From: a virus
Length of the DNA: 64,000 nt
Virus record (IMG/VR): IMGVR_UViG_3300022933_000005
Span: 1 to 64,000 of that record
Reading direction: 5' to 3' (one strand)
The position numbers were made by a program, and so were the translations under genes. Under the pieces are notes generated by a model that saw nothing but the letters and a program-made list of their open reading frames with translations, did no database searches and had not been told where the DNA came from. This document shows positions 22,175 to 30,900 of the stretch, one piece after another. The first letter of the stretch is position 1. Each line of letters opens with the position of its first letter.

Positions 22175-22600
22175 CTATCCCTTCCGCCTAGTAATCCGAT
22201 TTACGTCGTCAGCTGATAGAAACACCAACGCAGACTGGATTTCCAGATTTCCCCCAGCGTCCACGGCGACTATGTCGATGACATCGGACGGAACCGAAAG
22301 CTCTCTGGCGAGTGCTGCACGAGTCTGCTCGATGACCAACTCATCTTGTCCTAGATCGGCGGCGTAGTCAATGCTTATGATGGAATTTTTTTCAGCGGCC
22401 CCCGGATTTTTCCACTCAGCATCTCGCTCGGCTGTCTTCAAACACCAAACGCAAGCAATCTTGGGTGCCGTAGACGCCCTGTTACGGACCTCTATGTGGC
22501 CACACTCTAAGTGGTGATGGTATTTGACTTTCCCCCAACCACCGAGTCGCTCGATTCGCTCAACGGAACGTCGGGGAGATTTGCGGTGCTCCGTCGTCAT
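22175..22600 (-). CDS. hypothetical protein with zinc-site residues (141 aa)
   Basis: Start chosen at ATG 22600 (MTTEHRKSPRR); the longer frame begins with a TTG. YHHHLECGHIEVRNR followed by IACVWCL gives a His/Cys zinc-ribbon-like site in the first third. The C-terminal half is alpha/beta (VIDIVAVDAGGNLEIQSALVFL). No family is recognised. One base separates it from the whiB gene. Confidence 0.55.
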   Translation of the reverse strand: MTTEHRKSPRRSVERIERLGGWGKVKYHHHLECGHIEVRNRASTAPKIACVWCLKTAERDAEWKNPGAAEKNSIISIDYAADLGQDELVIEQTRAALARELSVPSDVIDIVAVDAGGNLEIQSALVFLSADDVNRITRRKG

Positions 22601-22665
22601 GCCTACATTGAACCACAAGGGGGTCGCTTTGCGGCGTCTTTTAGCTTAAGATTCTGAAATGACGA

Positions 22666-23067
22666 TCAGCGCTTACCGCCATGATAAACCGTGGCATGAC
22701 CCCCGTCGACCAGATCCTCATTCAAGCAGGCGCTCTTATTCTCATCACAATAGATGTCGGCCAATATTCGTCCGAACTTGCCGCTCTTGTCTTTGTGAGT
22801 TTGAATGTAGATCGTGTCGAGACCATCAAGCCAATCGATGGCGTAAGCCGTGGCAGCCTTACCCGCAGCCTTTTCAACCAAATCCTTGGTACGAGTCTCG
22901 GGAGTGTTTATCCCGAGGAGGCGAAGACGAGCTTTGTGATGAATGTCGAAACCGACATCGATCATGGCGTCGATAGTGTCACCGTCGACTACTCGTAAAA
23001 CTTTTGCTGCGTAGAAGTATTTAGATTCTGTACGGCAGTCACAATTGGGATCACATTGACATTCCAC
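22666..23067 (-). CDS. thermonuclease (SNase)-like nuclease (133 aa)
   Basis: Staphylococcal-nuclease fold: VVDGDTIDAMIDVGF, then ARLRLLGINTPE with the Arg and Glu of the active site, and KFGRILADIY with the second Arg. An extra Cys-rich N-terminus (CQCDPNCDC) may bind metal. It is a Ca-dependent nuclease in well-studied homologues; a role in host DNA breakdown or phage DNA processing is inference. There is no signal peptide, so it should act in the cytoplasm. GGAGAGG lies upstream. Confidence 0.82.
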   Translation of the reverse strand: MECQCDPNCDCRTESKYFYAAKVLRVVDGDTIDAMIDVGFDIHHKARLRLLGINTPETRTKDLVEKAAGKAATAYAIDWLDGLDTIYIQTHKDKSGKFGRILADIYCDENKSACLNEDLVDGGHATVYHGGKR

Positions 23068-23078
23068 AGGCGCCTCTC

Positions 23079-23249
23079 CTAATCATTCTGGGTGAACTTT
23101 GTGTTCTCGACCCGCTTTTTTCTTATAGCTCGCGGATGCTCTTCTTCGACAACTAAATCTTCAAAGTCTTCAGGGTCACCCCTGAAGTCCTTACCGAGAC
23201 GCCGGTATTCTTCCCAGTAGTCATTGTCTGCGTTCGCATTCTTCGCCAC
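23079..23249 (-). CDS. small charged protein (56 aa)
   Basis: GTG at 23249; -10-like TAATAT ends six bases upstream and there is no ribosome-binding site. Highly charged helical sequence (DYWEEYRRLGKDFRGD, EDFEDLVVEEEHPRAIRKKRVEN). No domain is recognised. It precedes the SNase gene by 11 bases and follows the late-operon terminator, so it may start the replication operon. Confidence 0.5.
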   Translation of the reverse strand: MAKNANADNDYWEEYRRLGKDFRGDPEDFEDLVVEEEHPRAIRKKRVENTKFTQND

Positions 23250-23284
23250 GGCTAAATATTACTACTTGTAAGCCCCAATAGAAG

Positions 23285-23317
23285 TAGAAAACCCCCGGCC
23301 CGTAGTGGACCGGGGGC
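23285..23317 (-). terminator. rho-independent terminator of the late operon
   Basis: Minus strand: CCCCCGGTCC (23316-23307), short loop, GGGCCGGGGG (23301-23292), then TTTTCTACTTCT. Nine of ten pairs. It lies 66 bases past the capsid gene. Confidence 0.8.
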
Positions 23318-23382
23318 TTTCTGTTGTGCTTTTCTGTGTGCTACTTAGCCATTTGCTAAGTAGAGCTTCTCCCTAAGTCAGA

Positions 23383-24717
23383 TTAGGAAGTCGGAGCGTT
23401 GTTGAAGGTAACCTTCACAAACGCTTCAGGGCGCTTCACAGCAAGAGCGAGCCTCTGCTCCGCAAGCACCACGATGGCGTTGCGAATGAAGAAGTCCGAG
23501 TGCTGTTCACTGATCCGAATGCTGGCCTGCTCACGGTCATAGAGCTGTGCACCGGTACCGAATGCGCCGACGACACAAGTGCCTTCAGCGATGGCCGGAG
23601 TCTCAATGACAGGGAGTCGCCACACGCGAGGCTCGCCGCCGAGCGCCACAGAAACCGCGACCAAGTACTGGCCGTTGGAATCTTTGGTGAGCTCAACGTC
23701 TTCCCAGTCGTTCGGGTGCATCACGACGCCTGTGGGCTCGTAGTATGCGAGGAACGACAAGGTTGCCGCACGCCGGATGGCGTCCGCTTTGGTGTCGGGT
23801 ACTGGAGTGAATGCACCTGCAGACCAGTTGTAGGTCTGGATACCAGTGGTGGCGGTGATACCAGTGAGGTTTTCACCGGTACCGGCACCGCTGATGATCT
23901 GTGCATCTTCCTGAAGGCGAAGGCCGTAAAGAAGCTCGTTGTCGATGATCGACCGGAGCTGCGGCTCGTCTGCCAGCACGTTGCGGTGAGCAGCTTCCCA
24001 GTGTGCAAGGGTGCGCACGGGTGCTTGCTCGCCGACGAACGCCAAGGTCGACTGCGGCTTGGCGGTGAACGCCTCAGGCGTACCTGAGCGCTCAGACACT
24101 GCAGCAGCGTTGTTGGTGAAGCCGGACATCCGGAAGTACTCGATGACAGCAGCGTTGGTTGTGCGGCTCGGGAACAAGTCACGAACGCGCTTTGTACGCT
24201 GTGGGGGCATGACGATTGGGTCACGCTGGATGGTGCCGAAAGAACCCGGAGTGCCCGTGGGCAAAGCGGAGTAAACATCCTTCTGGCCGTAAAGGTCTTT
24301 GGAAGCAAGGCTTCCGGGGACACTGAACGGAGCAGGCATGTTCGCGCCAGCAGCGCCATTGGCAAGAGCTTTGAACTCAGCAGAGTCTAGAAAAGCCTCA
24401 CCGACAGTGCGGTACTGCTGAACAGCCTCTTTGACTTCGCTGCTGTTTGCCCATTCGGCTGCAGCTTCTGCGGCGACGGACTCGGTCGAGGGCTGTGAAC
24501 CCCACTCGCGAGCTTTTTCCATCTCCTGAATGCCATCAATGAGACCTTTGATCTCTTTGATGTCTTTCATGTTTGTGTCGAACGCAGCTTTTTGGTCTGC
24601 ATCGACTTGGACAACGCCGTCTTCGATTTCGAAAGAATCGGCGATCTCCTTGTTTGTATCCATCTTCGTCCGCATTGCGGTTTGCAACTCGGAAAGACGG
24701 GAGGTGTCCTCGCTCAT
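23383..24717 (-). CDS. major capsid protein, HK97 fold (444 aa)
   Basis: Typical HK97-type layout: an N-terminal helical delta/scaffolding domain (about 1-110, charged coiled coil) that is normally removed by the prohead protease, then the shell domain with VIEYFRMSGFTNNA, PQSTLAFVGEQAPVRTLAHW (E-loop region), the IIDNELLYGLRLQEDAQIIS helix, GENLTGITATTG, VVMHPNDWEDVELTKD and the P-domain end EQRLALAVKRPEAFVKVTF. Strong GAGGAGG precedes the ATG. It is the last gene of the late minus operon and has its own promoter-like sequence and a terminator. Confidence 0.93.
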   Translation of the reverse strand: MSEDTSRLSELQTAMRTKMDTNKEIADSFEIEDGVVQVDADQKAAFDTNMKDIKEIKGLIDGIQEMEKAREWGSQPSTESVAAEAAAEWANSSEVKEAVQQYRTVGEAFLDSAEFKALANGAAGANMPAPFSVPGSLASKDLYGQKDVYSALPTGTPGSFGTIQRDPIVMPPQRTKRVRDLFPSRTTNAAVIEYFRMSGFTNNAAAVSERSGTPEAFTAKPQSTLAFVGEQAPVRTLAHWEAAHRNVLADEPQLRSIIDNELLYGLRLQEDAQIISGAGTGENLTGITATTGIQTYNWSAGAFTPVPDTKADAIRRAATLSFLAYYEPTGVVMHPNDWEDVELTKDSNGQYLVAVSVALGGEPRVWRLPVIETPAIAEGTCVVGAFGTGAQLYDREQASIRISEQHSDFFIRNAIVVLAEQRLALAVKRPEAFVKVTFNNAPTS

Positions 24718-24815
24718 ATTTCCCTCCTCGGGATTAATTATTGGACGTAATTGTTAGTTGTTCGTCCGATCCCAAGGTAAGCACCCGAGCCGGTACAAGT
24801 AATAGCATACTAGTG

Positions 24816-24845
24816 ATAGTGGTACCAGTAGGGGAAGACTGTCAA
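24816..24845 (-). promoter_or_regulatory. possible promoter for the capsid gene
   Basis: Minus strand consensus TTGACA (24845-24840), 18-base spacer, CACTAT (24821-24816). It lies in the only sizeable gap of the late operon (24718-24868) and would boost capsid expression over the giant proteins. The leader would be about 90 nt. Confidence 0.4.
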
Positions 24846-24863
24846 ATATTCAGGTGTTTTTTT

Positions 24864-24884
24864 CTGGTTTATTTTTTAAACCAG
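24864..24884 (-). other. perfect hairpin covering the end of the 24-aa gene
   Basis: CTGGTTTA (24864-24871), five-base loop, TAAACCAG (24877-24884). It includes the stop codon of the small peptide gene. On the minus strand it is followed by A7, not a U-tract, so it is not a standard terminator; it could protect the mRNA 3' end or reduce read-through into the capsid gene. Confidence 0.45.
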
Positions 24885-24943
24885 TAATACCAATAGATGG
24901 CTATCGCGAATGACGAAGCGCAAATCAGTGAAGCAATTTTCAT
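24869..24943 (-). CDS. 24-aa membrane peptide
   Basis: ATG at 24943 forms an ATGA overlap with the stop of the Zeta-kinase gene and has GGAAAG eight bases upstream. The product is one hydrophobic helix (KIASLICASSFAIAIYWYYW) with a basic end (FKK). The good ribosome-binding site and coupling argue for translation. A role in head maturation, membrane contact during ejection or regulation is unknown. Confidence 0.45.
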   Translation of the reverse strand: MKIASLICASSFAIAIYWYYWFKK

Positions 24944-27681
24944 TGGTTATCTTTCCAATACCTTTCTACATACTTTGCACCGATGTCACCGAAGAAGGCA
25001 TCGAACTCAGTTTTGCTATTGATTTCGAAATGCCCATCTCTATTTCTGAACGCTATCAGTCTTGGCGCATCTCCAGTGTTCTCCCACAGGAAGAACTCGT
25101 CATATAGGCCTTCTGTTATTTGTCTACTTACATGGCCTCTTAGTTCTCCAGCGATTTGGGTACCAAAACCGGTTGGGATATCAGGCCCACCAGCTGCTTT
25201 TCGTTGGGCGATCCTCTTATTTGCTACATCGCCGGGGACATGAACAAAATGACCAACAGTCGAATAACCGCGCGATCTAGCAGTACGGAGGTGTTCGGCT
25301 CGTTTCCCCGTGCCCTGCACTACAGCATCCATCTTGGCGTTGATGGCACTATCCAGAACGCCGCGAGTCGCTGTAACGGATGCTCCGTGGAATGCCATAG
25401 CGTTTTTGGGGTCCCAGCCCTCTAGGCCCGTTTTGATGAAATCCGGATCTATGTGGGCAGCTTCAGTGTCGTTTGGAACACTTATGGAGCCATTGCTAAT
25501 CAAAGTGGACTTACCGGAACCCGTTGTACCACCAATGAAGTAAAGGGTTCTATCTTCCTTGTCTCTGTGTTCTGGCTTGACCTTGGCAAGTATTCGTTGG
25601 CCCATTGCTTTTCCGCCGCTACCAAAGCGTCCGCTTCGCATCCCACCTGAAAAATCATTGCGTATCTGGAGTGCTTCACGTTTCATCTTGTCTGAAGCAA
25701 CCGCTCGCACACTTGCTGGGGCTTCAGCCCAAAGACCGGGATTATCTTGAAGTATCTTAAGCCACTCTTTTTCACTAGGGCTTAAACGATCTCTACGCGA
25801 ACGCAGACCCTGACCGGGGTCGAGGGCAATTCGCCCTTCAGCGAGCTCGCCCCTGATTGCGTCTGCGTTGGCCCTTTGAGCCAACTTGGCTTCTAGGGCT
25901 TCGCGATAATTGTCTCTGGCGGATTCAGTGCCGTTCCCGTGGTATTTACTAATCTGATCCTGAATGAAGTCTATTTCACGTTGTATATCTGAAGTTTCTT
26001 CTCGTATCCGAATCAAATCATCCCAGTAGCCGGTGTATTCGTTGAAGGTATCCCTTCCCCATTGATCTTCACGCCACTCAGGTTCACTACTGCCACCGTA
26101 TGGCAGATCTGCTTCGTTGGTTTCGAAGGGACCGTATTCACGCTCAATAAAGGTATCCCTATCTTCGTCGCCGTCGATAGCCGCTAAGAAATCTCTAGTG
26201 TCTGCGTGATATGGCCTTGAAGCGCTTTCCGTTGCGCTATCGAGCTCATCTTCTTTTTCCCTGAGTTCAGTTGTTAAGTCGTTGCGTTCAATCCCTGAAT
26301 TTTCAATAAAGTCTGCCCACCACTCGACCTGACTCCAAAGCTCGTCATGCTCTTCGATAATGTTTTGATCTATTTCGGGTAAATCTGCGAACTCGTCTCC
26401 ACTCGCATATTCGTCTGTTGACGGTTCTCCTACTTGCCGAATTCGCCTATCGTTAGGTCGATGAATGGAATATCTATGAAAATCAATTCGATTATGTTCA
26501 TCTAAGAAAGCGAAATACTCATCTATGTCAGCTCCCATATCTTCAATATTTTGCTCAGGGGTCTGAAGCATATGATCGATTTGCCGTCGAGAACGTATGC
26601 CACCATTTGCAGAAGCTCCTAACGATAGAGCCGATCTGCTTTTACCCATGGCGGTACCGAGTTCTTCACGAAGACGCGATTCTTCCTGTTGAAGTGGCGC
26701 CATCATGCCCCTAATGCGAGCAACGTCAGCGTGACTACCTTCCTTTTGGGCTTTCTTGAGTTGTTGAAGGAGAGGGTCGAGTTTCTCCGTTCGCAACTTG
26801 TCAATTTCCTTGCTAAGAGACGCCATTCTGACTTCGTCGGTTACGGGTTCTGGCTTTGCTTTAGGTTCTGGACGTTTCAGCGTGCCGGGTTTCCCATCCC
26901 AAACGGAACGCACACCTCTTTTTTTCCCGGGGAGGTTGGTGTTAAGCCCGGGGATGGCAGGGCGTGCGTATGGGGTGCCCTCTTGAACTATCCCGTCGTT
27001 GTCGCCATCCCAAGCCTTTGGGTCAAACCGTGCGGTACGTCCGATACGGCGACCAATACCTTTAACTTCGTACACTTCTTCGAATAGACGCTTTTTACGT
27101 CGTTTCATTTTAGATAGCTCGTCACGAACAATGTTTCGTATTCGTTGACGTTCCAGTCTTTGCTGGTAGCGCCTTCCAAGAGCTGTACTGCCAGTGGCTC
27201 GTGCATAGTCCGTCATGTTGGTGCACGGGGTCCAAACCCTACGTCCGCTACGGGATATACGTCTAGATACACCGATACATCCCAATTGGCGTGCTCTACG
27301 ACGCGCTTGGTTGATGTTGTCGAAAACGTCCGTGTCACCGTCTACAGGTCGAAAAGTCATACCCTTGCCGGATACGAGTCCGCCACCAGACAGAGTGTCA
27401 ATTCCAGTGACACCCCGTTCTCTCAATTTGTCCCATTGGCGCTTAGTTTTCTTCTTGCGTTTGCGACCCTTTTGGGAACGGATCTTCTGAGTTTCTTCAA
27501 CGACATCTAAAGCGCTTTTTTCTTTTTCGCCGTTGGTGAGGCGCTCGTATTCTTCCATGGTGCTGCACGCCATCCATGTTCCATCGGGATGACGGTGCGC
27601 ACCGGTACAGCCGAGTTCAGCAGCCTCTCTTAGAGCCTGCGCTTTCTTGGCAGTTTCGGAGTCCGTGCGTGCCTCGGGCAT
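24940..27681 (-). CDS. giant multidomain protein with C-terminal Zeta-toxin-like kinase (913 aa)
   Basis: N-terminus: two copies of a Cys motif (LGCTGAHRHPDGTWMACST near residue 25, and LGCIG...VWTPCTNMTDY near 134), then a basic segment. The shared DxDxDG cassette starts at Phe219. A long charged helical region follows with GxRS linkers (GIRS, GLRS, GMRS at 680-683). The C-terminal domain (about 710-860) is Zeta-toxin/P-loop kinase: GGTTGSGKST (Lys724), HIDPDF (Asp745), MAFHGAS. Zeta kinases phosphorylate UDP-N-acetylglucosamine precursors; here the substrate is unknown. It is probably a packaged polyvalent effector. No antitoxin-like partner is seen. Confidence 0.75.
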   Translation of the reverse strand: MPEARTDSETAKKAQALREAAELGCTGAHRHPDGTWMACSTMEEYERLTNGEKEKSALDVVEETQKIRSQKGRKRKKKTKRQWDKLRERGVTGIDTLSGGGLVSGKGMTFRPVDGDTDVFDNINQARRRARQLGCIGVSRRISRSGRRVWTPCTNMTDYARATGSTALGRRYQQRLERQRIRNIVRDELSKMKRRKKRLFEEVYEVKGIGRRIGRTARFDPKAWDGDNDGIVQEGTPYARPAIPGLNTNLPGKKRGVRSVWDGKPGTLKRPEPKAKPEPVTDEVRMASLSKEIDKLRTEKLDPLLQQLKKAQKEGSHADVARIRGMMAPLQQEESRLREELGTAMGKSRSALSLGASANGGIRSRRQIDHMLQTPEQNIEDMGADIDEYFAFLDEHNRIDFHRYSIHRPNDRRIRQVGEPSTDEYASGDEFADLPEIDQNIIEEHDELWSQVEWWADFIENSGIERNDLTTELREKEDELDSATESASRPYHADTRDFLAAIDGDEDRDTFIEREYGPFETNEADLPYGGSSEPEWREDQWGRDTFNEYTGYWDDLIRIREETSDIQREIDFIQDQISKYHGNGTESARDNYREALEAKLAQRANADAIRGELAEGRIALDPGQGLRSRRDRLSPSEKEWLKILQDNPGLWAEAPASVRAVASDKMKREALQIRNDFSGGMRSGRFGSGGKAMGQRILAKVKPEHRDKEDRTLYFIGGTTGSGKSTLISNGSISVPNDTEAAHIDPDFIKTGLEGWDPKNAMAFHGASVTATRGVLDSAINAKMDAVVQGTGKRAEHLRTARSRGYSTVGHFVHVPGDVANKRIAQRKAAGGPDIPTGFGTQIAGELRGHVSRQITEGLYDEFFLWENTGDAPRLIAFRNRDGHFEINSKTEFDAFFGDIGAKYVERYWKDNQ
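26923..27027 (-). repeat. Excalibur-like cassette, copy in the 913-aa protein
   Basis: FDPKAWDGDNDGIVQEGT followed by RPAIPGLNTNLPG. DGDNDG with Glu at loop position 10 matches the DxDxDGxxxE spacing of Excalibur/EF-hand-like calcium loops. Confidence 0.75.
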
Positions 27682-27683
27682 CG

Positions 27684-27998
27684 TTATTCATCGCCGCTGG
27701 CAGCTTTTGCGGCGGCAGCGAAATCGTCGCCATGTCTGGATTGGTAGAGTTCAGCCTCTTCAAGTTCTTCTTTCCATTTTTCTCTGAACTCTTCGAAGGG
27801 TTCGCCTTCTAGTTCCCAATCTAGTTTTCCGCCCTCGGATGCTGGCGCGATAACTTCGTCGTGGTAGGCCATTAGTTCTTTACCAGCGATGTAATTCAAT
27901 TCGTCGCCATTCTCGTCGTCTTCGGTGGAGAACGGGGGGTACCGCAGAAGCGTTGAGAGCATTATGTGATATTCCTTATGATTTTCTGGAGTAATCAT
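27684..27998 (-). CDS. small acidic protein between giant genes (104 aa)
   Basis: ATG at 27998 overlaps the previous stop (ATGA); a second ATG at 27962 (MLSTLLRYP) is possible. It is very acidic (TEDDENGDELN, EGEPFEEFREKWKEELEEAEL) and mostly helical, ending AAAAKAASGDE. It could be a chaperone, immunity-type or scaffold-like partner for the giant effector proteins on either side. This is only suggested by position and charge. Confidence 0.6.
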   Translation of the reverse strand: MITPENHKEYHIMLSTLLRYPPFSTEDDENGDELNYIAGKELMAYHDEVIAPASEGGKLDWELEGEPFEEFREKWKEELEEAELYQSRHGDDFAAAAKAASGDE

Positions 27999-30900
27999 GC
28001 TCTAGCCCTTCTGCCTTCGCTGCGTACATCTGATGCTTGCTTGAAGAATTGACTCAATCCTGAAGAACCAAGGGTTCTGCCTAGGGTGATGACGGCACTG
28101 CGGTTCATCACCAACTCTACGCTACCCGACTGGATTGTGTCATAACCCAAGATGGGGGCAATAAGGTTTCTGCCGTTGCTGGTGTTATTAATTTTGTTAA
28201 GCAGCAACATGGCATTCAAAGAGTCGGGGTTGCCGCTGGTGCGGATCGAATCCAACAAGTGTGTCCAGAGTTGACCAACTTCGGTTTCCCAAATAGGGGC
28301 ACCTTCGGCAAGATCTGTTATTTTTGCTATTTCAGCATCCATTCTGGAGACGACTTCGGCAATGTCCGCTTTTTCCAATTCATCTCCGGGATAGGTTGCT
28401 CGTACAAGCTCGAATGCCCGACTAACGGATCTATTAGCGGTAAATTCGGCGTCTAGGGTGTCTCCGTCCATGCGGCGAACATTGGGTGTAAGAACAGCAA
28501 CCGTGTTGCCTCCTTCTACGGTTTGCCAACTACCCCAACTGCCTTGACCGGTTGACCAGTATTCGCCCTTGCCTGAGGCTTCTCCGCCTCCTCCGGGGAG
28601 GAAACGCAATTCGTCATCAAGATAATCGGTTGCATTGGAAGCGCTTCCGTGTCCTCGACCTATGACGGGATGGCCAGCATCAATTAGGGCTTCGAAGTTG
28701 TCATCGTCTACAACAACCGGCAAATCATTCATGCCCATAGCGTCCCAAATGACAGCCATTTCTGGGTTCTGATTGAGTATCTTCTCGACCTCATCTTCGC
28801 TAGCTCCGTCTGTGCCCTTACCGCCACGACCCTTCATTCTGACATCTTTCAGAACCGACTTGTCGCCAAGTAGTGCTCTGGAGGCTTTGCCGAGACGTGC
28901 GATACCTTCGTCGCTTGTAACTAACTTGCCATCTGCGTCGAAATCGACTGCTTTCTTGATTTGTTTCTTTTCAGAAGCATTAATTGCACCTTGGATACCT
29001 TTACGACCCTTAACGACCCGCAACTTGCGTCGCAGTTGAGCGACACGGCGGGCAACTATTGATCTTTTATCCTCTTCACGACGGAAACCGGGAAGAGAAC
29101 TTCCCGCCCCTCCGCGTCGAGCTTTTCTAAGCGCACGACGATAGGCATTGTTCGGGTTTGGAGCCCAAATACGTTGTGCCATTGATCGGGAGAACTCTCC
29201 CGCACGGCGCCTAACGCCGGGCTCAACAGCATCAATAGCGGCTTGACGTTCCGTGAACGTGCTGCCGATAGTCGAATTGATGCGATTGCCTTTACTGAGA
29301 CCCCAAGAAGCTTTACTTGTTTCTAGACGATCTTTATCAGCACCGTTTGCACGGTTGTAGATTCGGGCACGCTGTGTCGGCGTAAGATGCTCAAGGAATC
29401 GGAAGGCGTCAGGGTCTTTGCCGTTGTTGCTTTGTTCGACCATGTTTCGGTAGATTCGAATTTCCCTTAACTGGTCCTTGAGCTGGTCGGCAGCCTTGTC
29501 GGTCGCGTCGCCAGTCGCTTCGATTTGACTTTCTATCGCGGCTTCGATGGTGTCGATATCGGCGTCGGTGAAAATATAGTCCCTAAGTTTTTGGGCAAGC
29601 TCGTCACCTTCATAGTCTTTTTCAAAGTCTGGTCTGATTGCTTGATCGAAATACTGTTTTACGATCCCTCCGAGGGGGTTGACGTGGAAGGTTGCTTCCA
29701 TTTCTTCTTCGGGGGTCATTTCTGAACGCTTTTTTTGTTTTGGCTTGCGAGGATCTATGCCGTTCATGTCATTCCATGCGAGTCCGTGCATTCGTCTACG
29801 CATTTCTGTGTCAATCGCCGTTCCGACATGCGCTCTTTCAGCATCGGTAAGGTTTTCCCAAATCTGACCATCAATGTCTGAGTGACGATCAAGTCCGGGT
29901 TCAGCTTGACCTCGGCGTCGTCTGCGACTTGACCGCATGCCCTGCAATTGAGAGGCACGATCTACTGAAGCGTCGCGCGCCCTAGAGCGCATTCCACCCC
30001 TTGTAATTCGATCCCATTCACTACCAGCACCCGGTCGCGCTAACCGCCCCATGCTCGTACCCGTTTGGGCTTCGTGTTGGCGCCTTTCCGTAGCACGCCT
30101 AGCCATTTCAGATCTTTGGCCGGGGTCTGTAATGTCAATCCAATTGCCACCCCGTTCAGGTTTGTCGTGAAGAGTTGGACGGAATTCATAGATTGAACCG
30201 TCTGGCTCTTCATGGGTTTCTCTGGCGGCTCGCCCGACTCGGGTCATTTCGTCGAACTCGCCTCGCATTCTGCGATTCTCTCGTTCTTGTCGAGTTTCGC
30301 CTGACCGGTCTGGAATCGTTCCTGCATATGGGCGACGCTGGGAGCGCATGCCGCCACGAGGGTTATCTCTTCGTATCGCTTCTCTTAAAGCTTCCTCACG
30401 GTTGTCATATTCTTCGGGAAGCCGCATGTTTCTGTTGCCCGTATCAATGACACGCCATTTGCCAGCTTCATCTCGTGTGATGTCATATCGCTCAGAACGC
30501 ATGCCTCGTTGAGAGGGCATGCCGCCCGGGCTGCCCAGAATCTCGTCTGAGCGTTTCCATAGTGATTGCCGCTCACCGACATCAACTACATAGGAGTCAG
30601 TGCCTACGCCGCTCGCTCCGCCTTGCCCCAATCGGACGATAGTTCCCTCAGTGTCCTCGCCCCTGTGGCGAACGGTGACCTTGTCCCCGGGCTGTAGACG
30701 CTGAGAACGCATACCTTGTTCATCGCGATAGAAGCTGTCAGTAGTGCCTTCTCGGCGTCGCGGTACAGCAATATCAAGAAGTCGATCTAAATCATCTTCA
30801 CCAAAATATTCTCCATCATCCGTGATATCCCTTAGTGGGGTTTCCCAAATGTCATCATCTTCAGAGAATCCTGAAAGTGTGTTTCTGAGAGCTTCGGTTG

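Noticed and set aside
23500-24365. Long plus- and minus-strand frames opposite or inside the capsid gene
   Set aside because: They are shadows of the HK97-type capsid frame and have no independent start signals or motifs.
24864-24884. Rho-independent terminator upstream of the capsid gene
   Set aside because: The stem is perfect, but on the transcribed strand it is followed by A residues, not U; kept only as an RNA hairpin.
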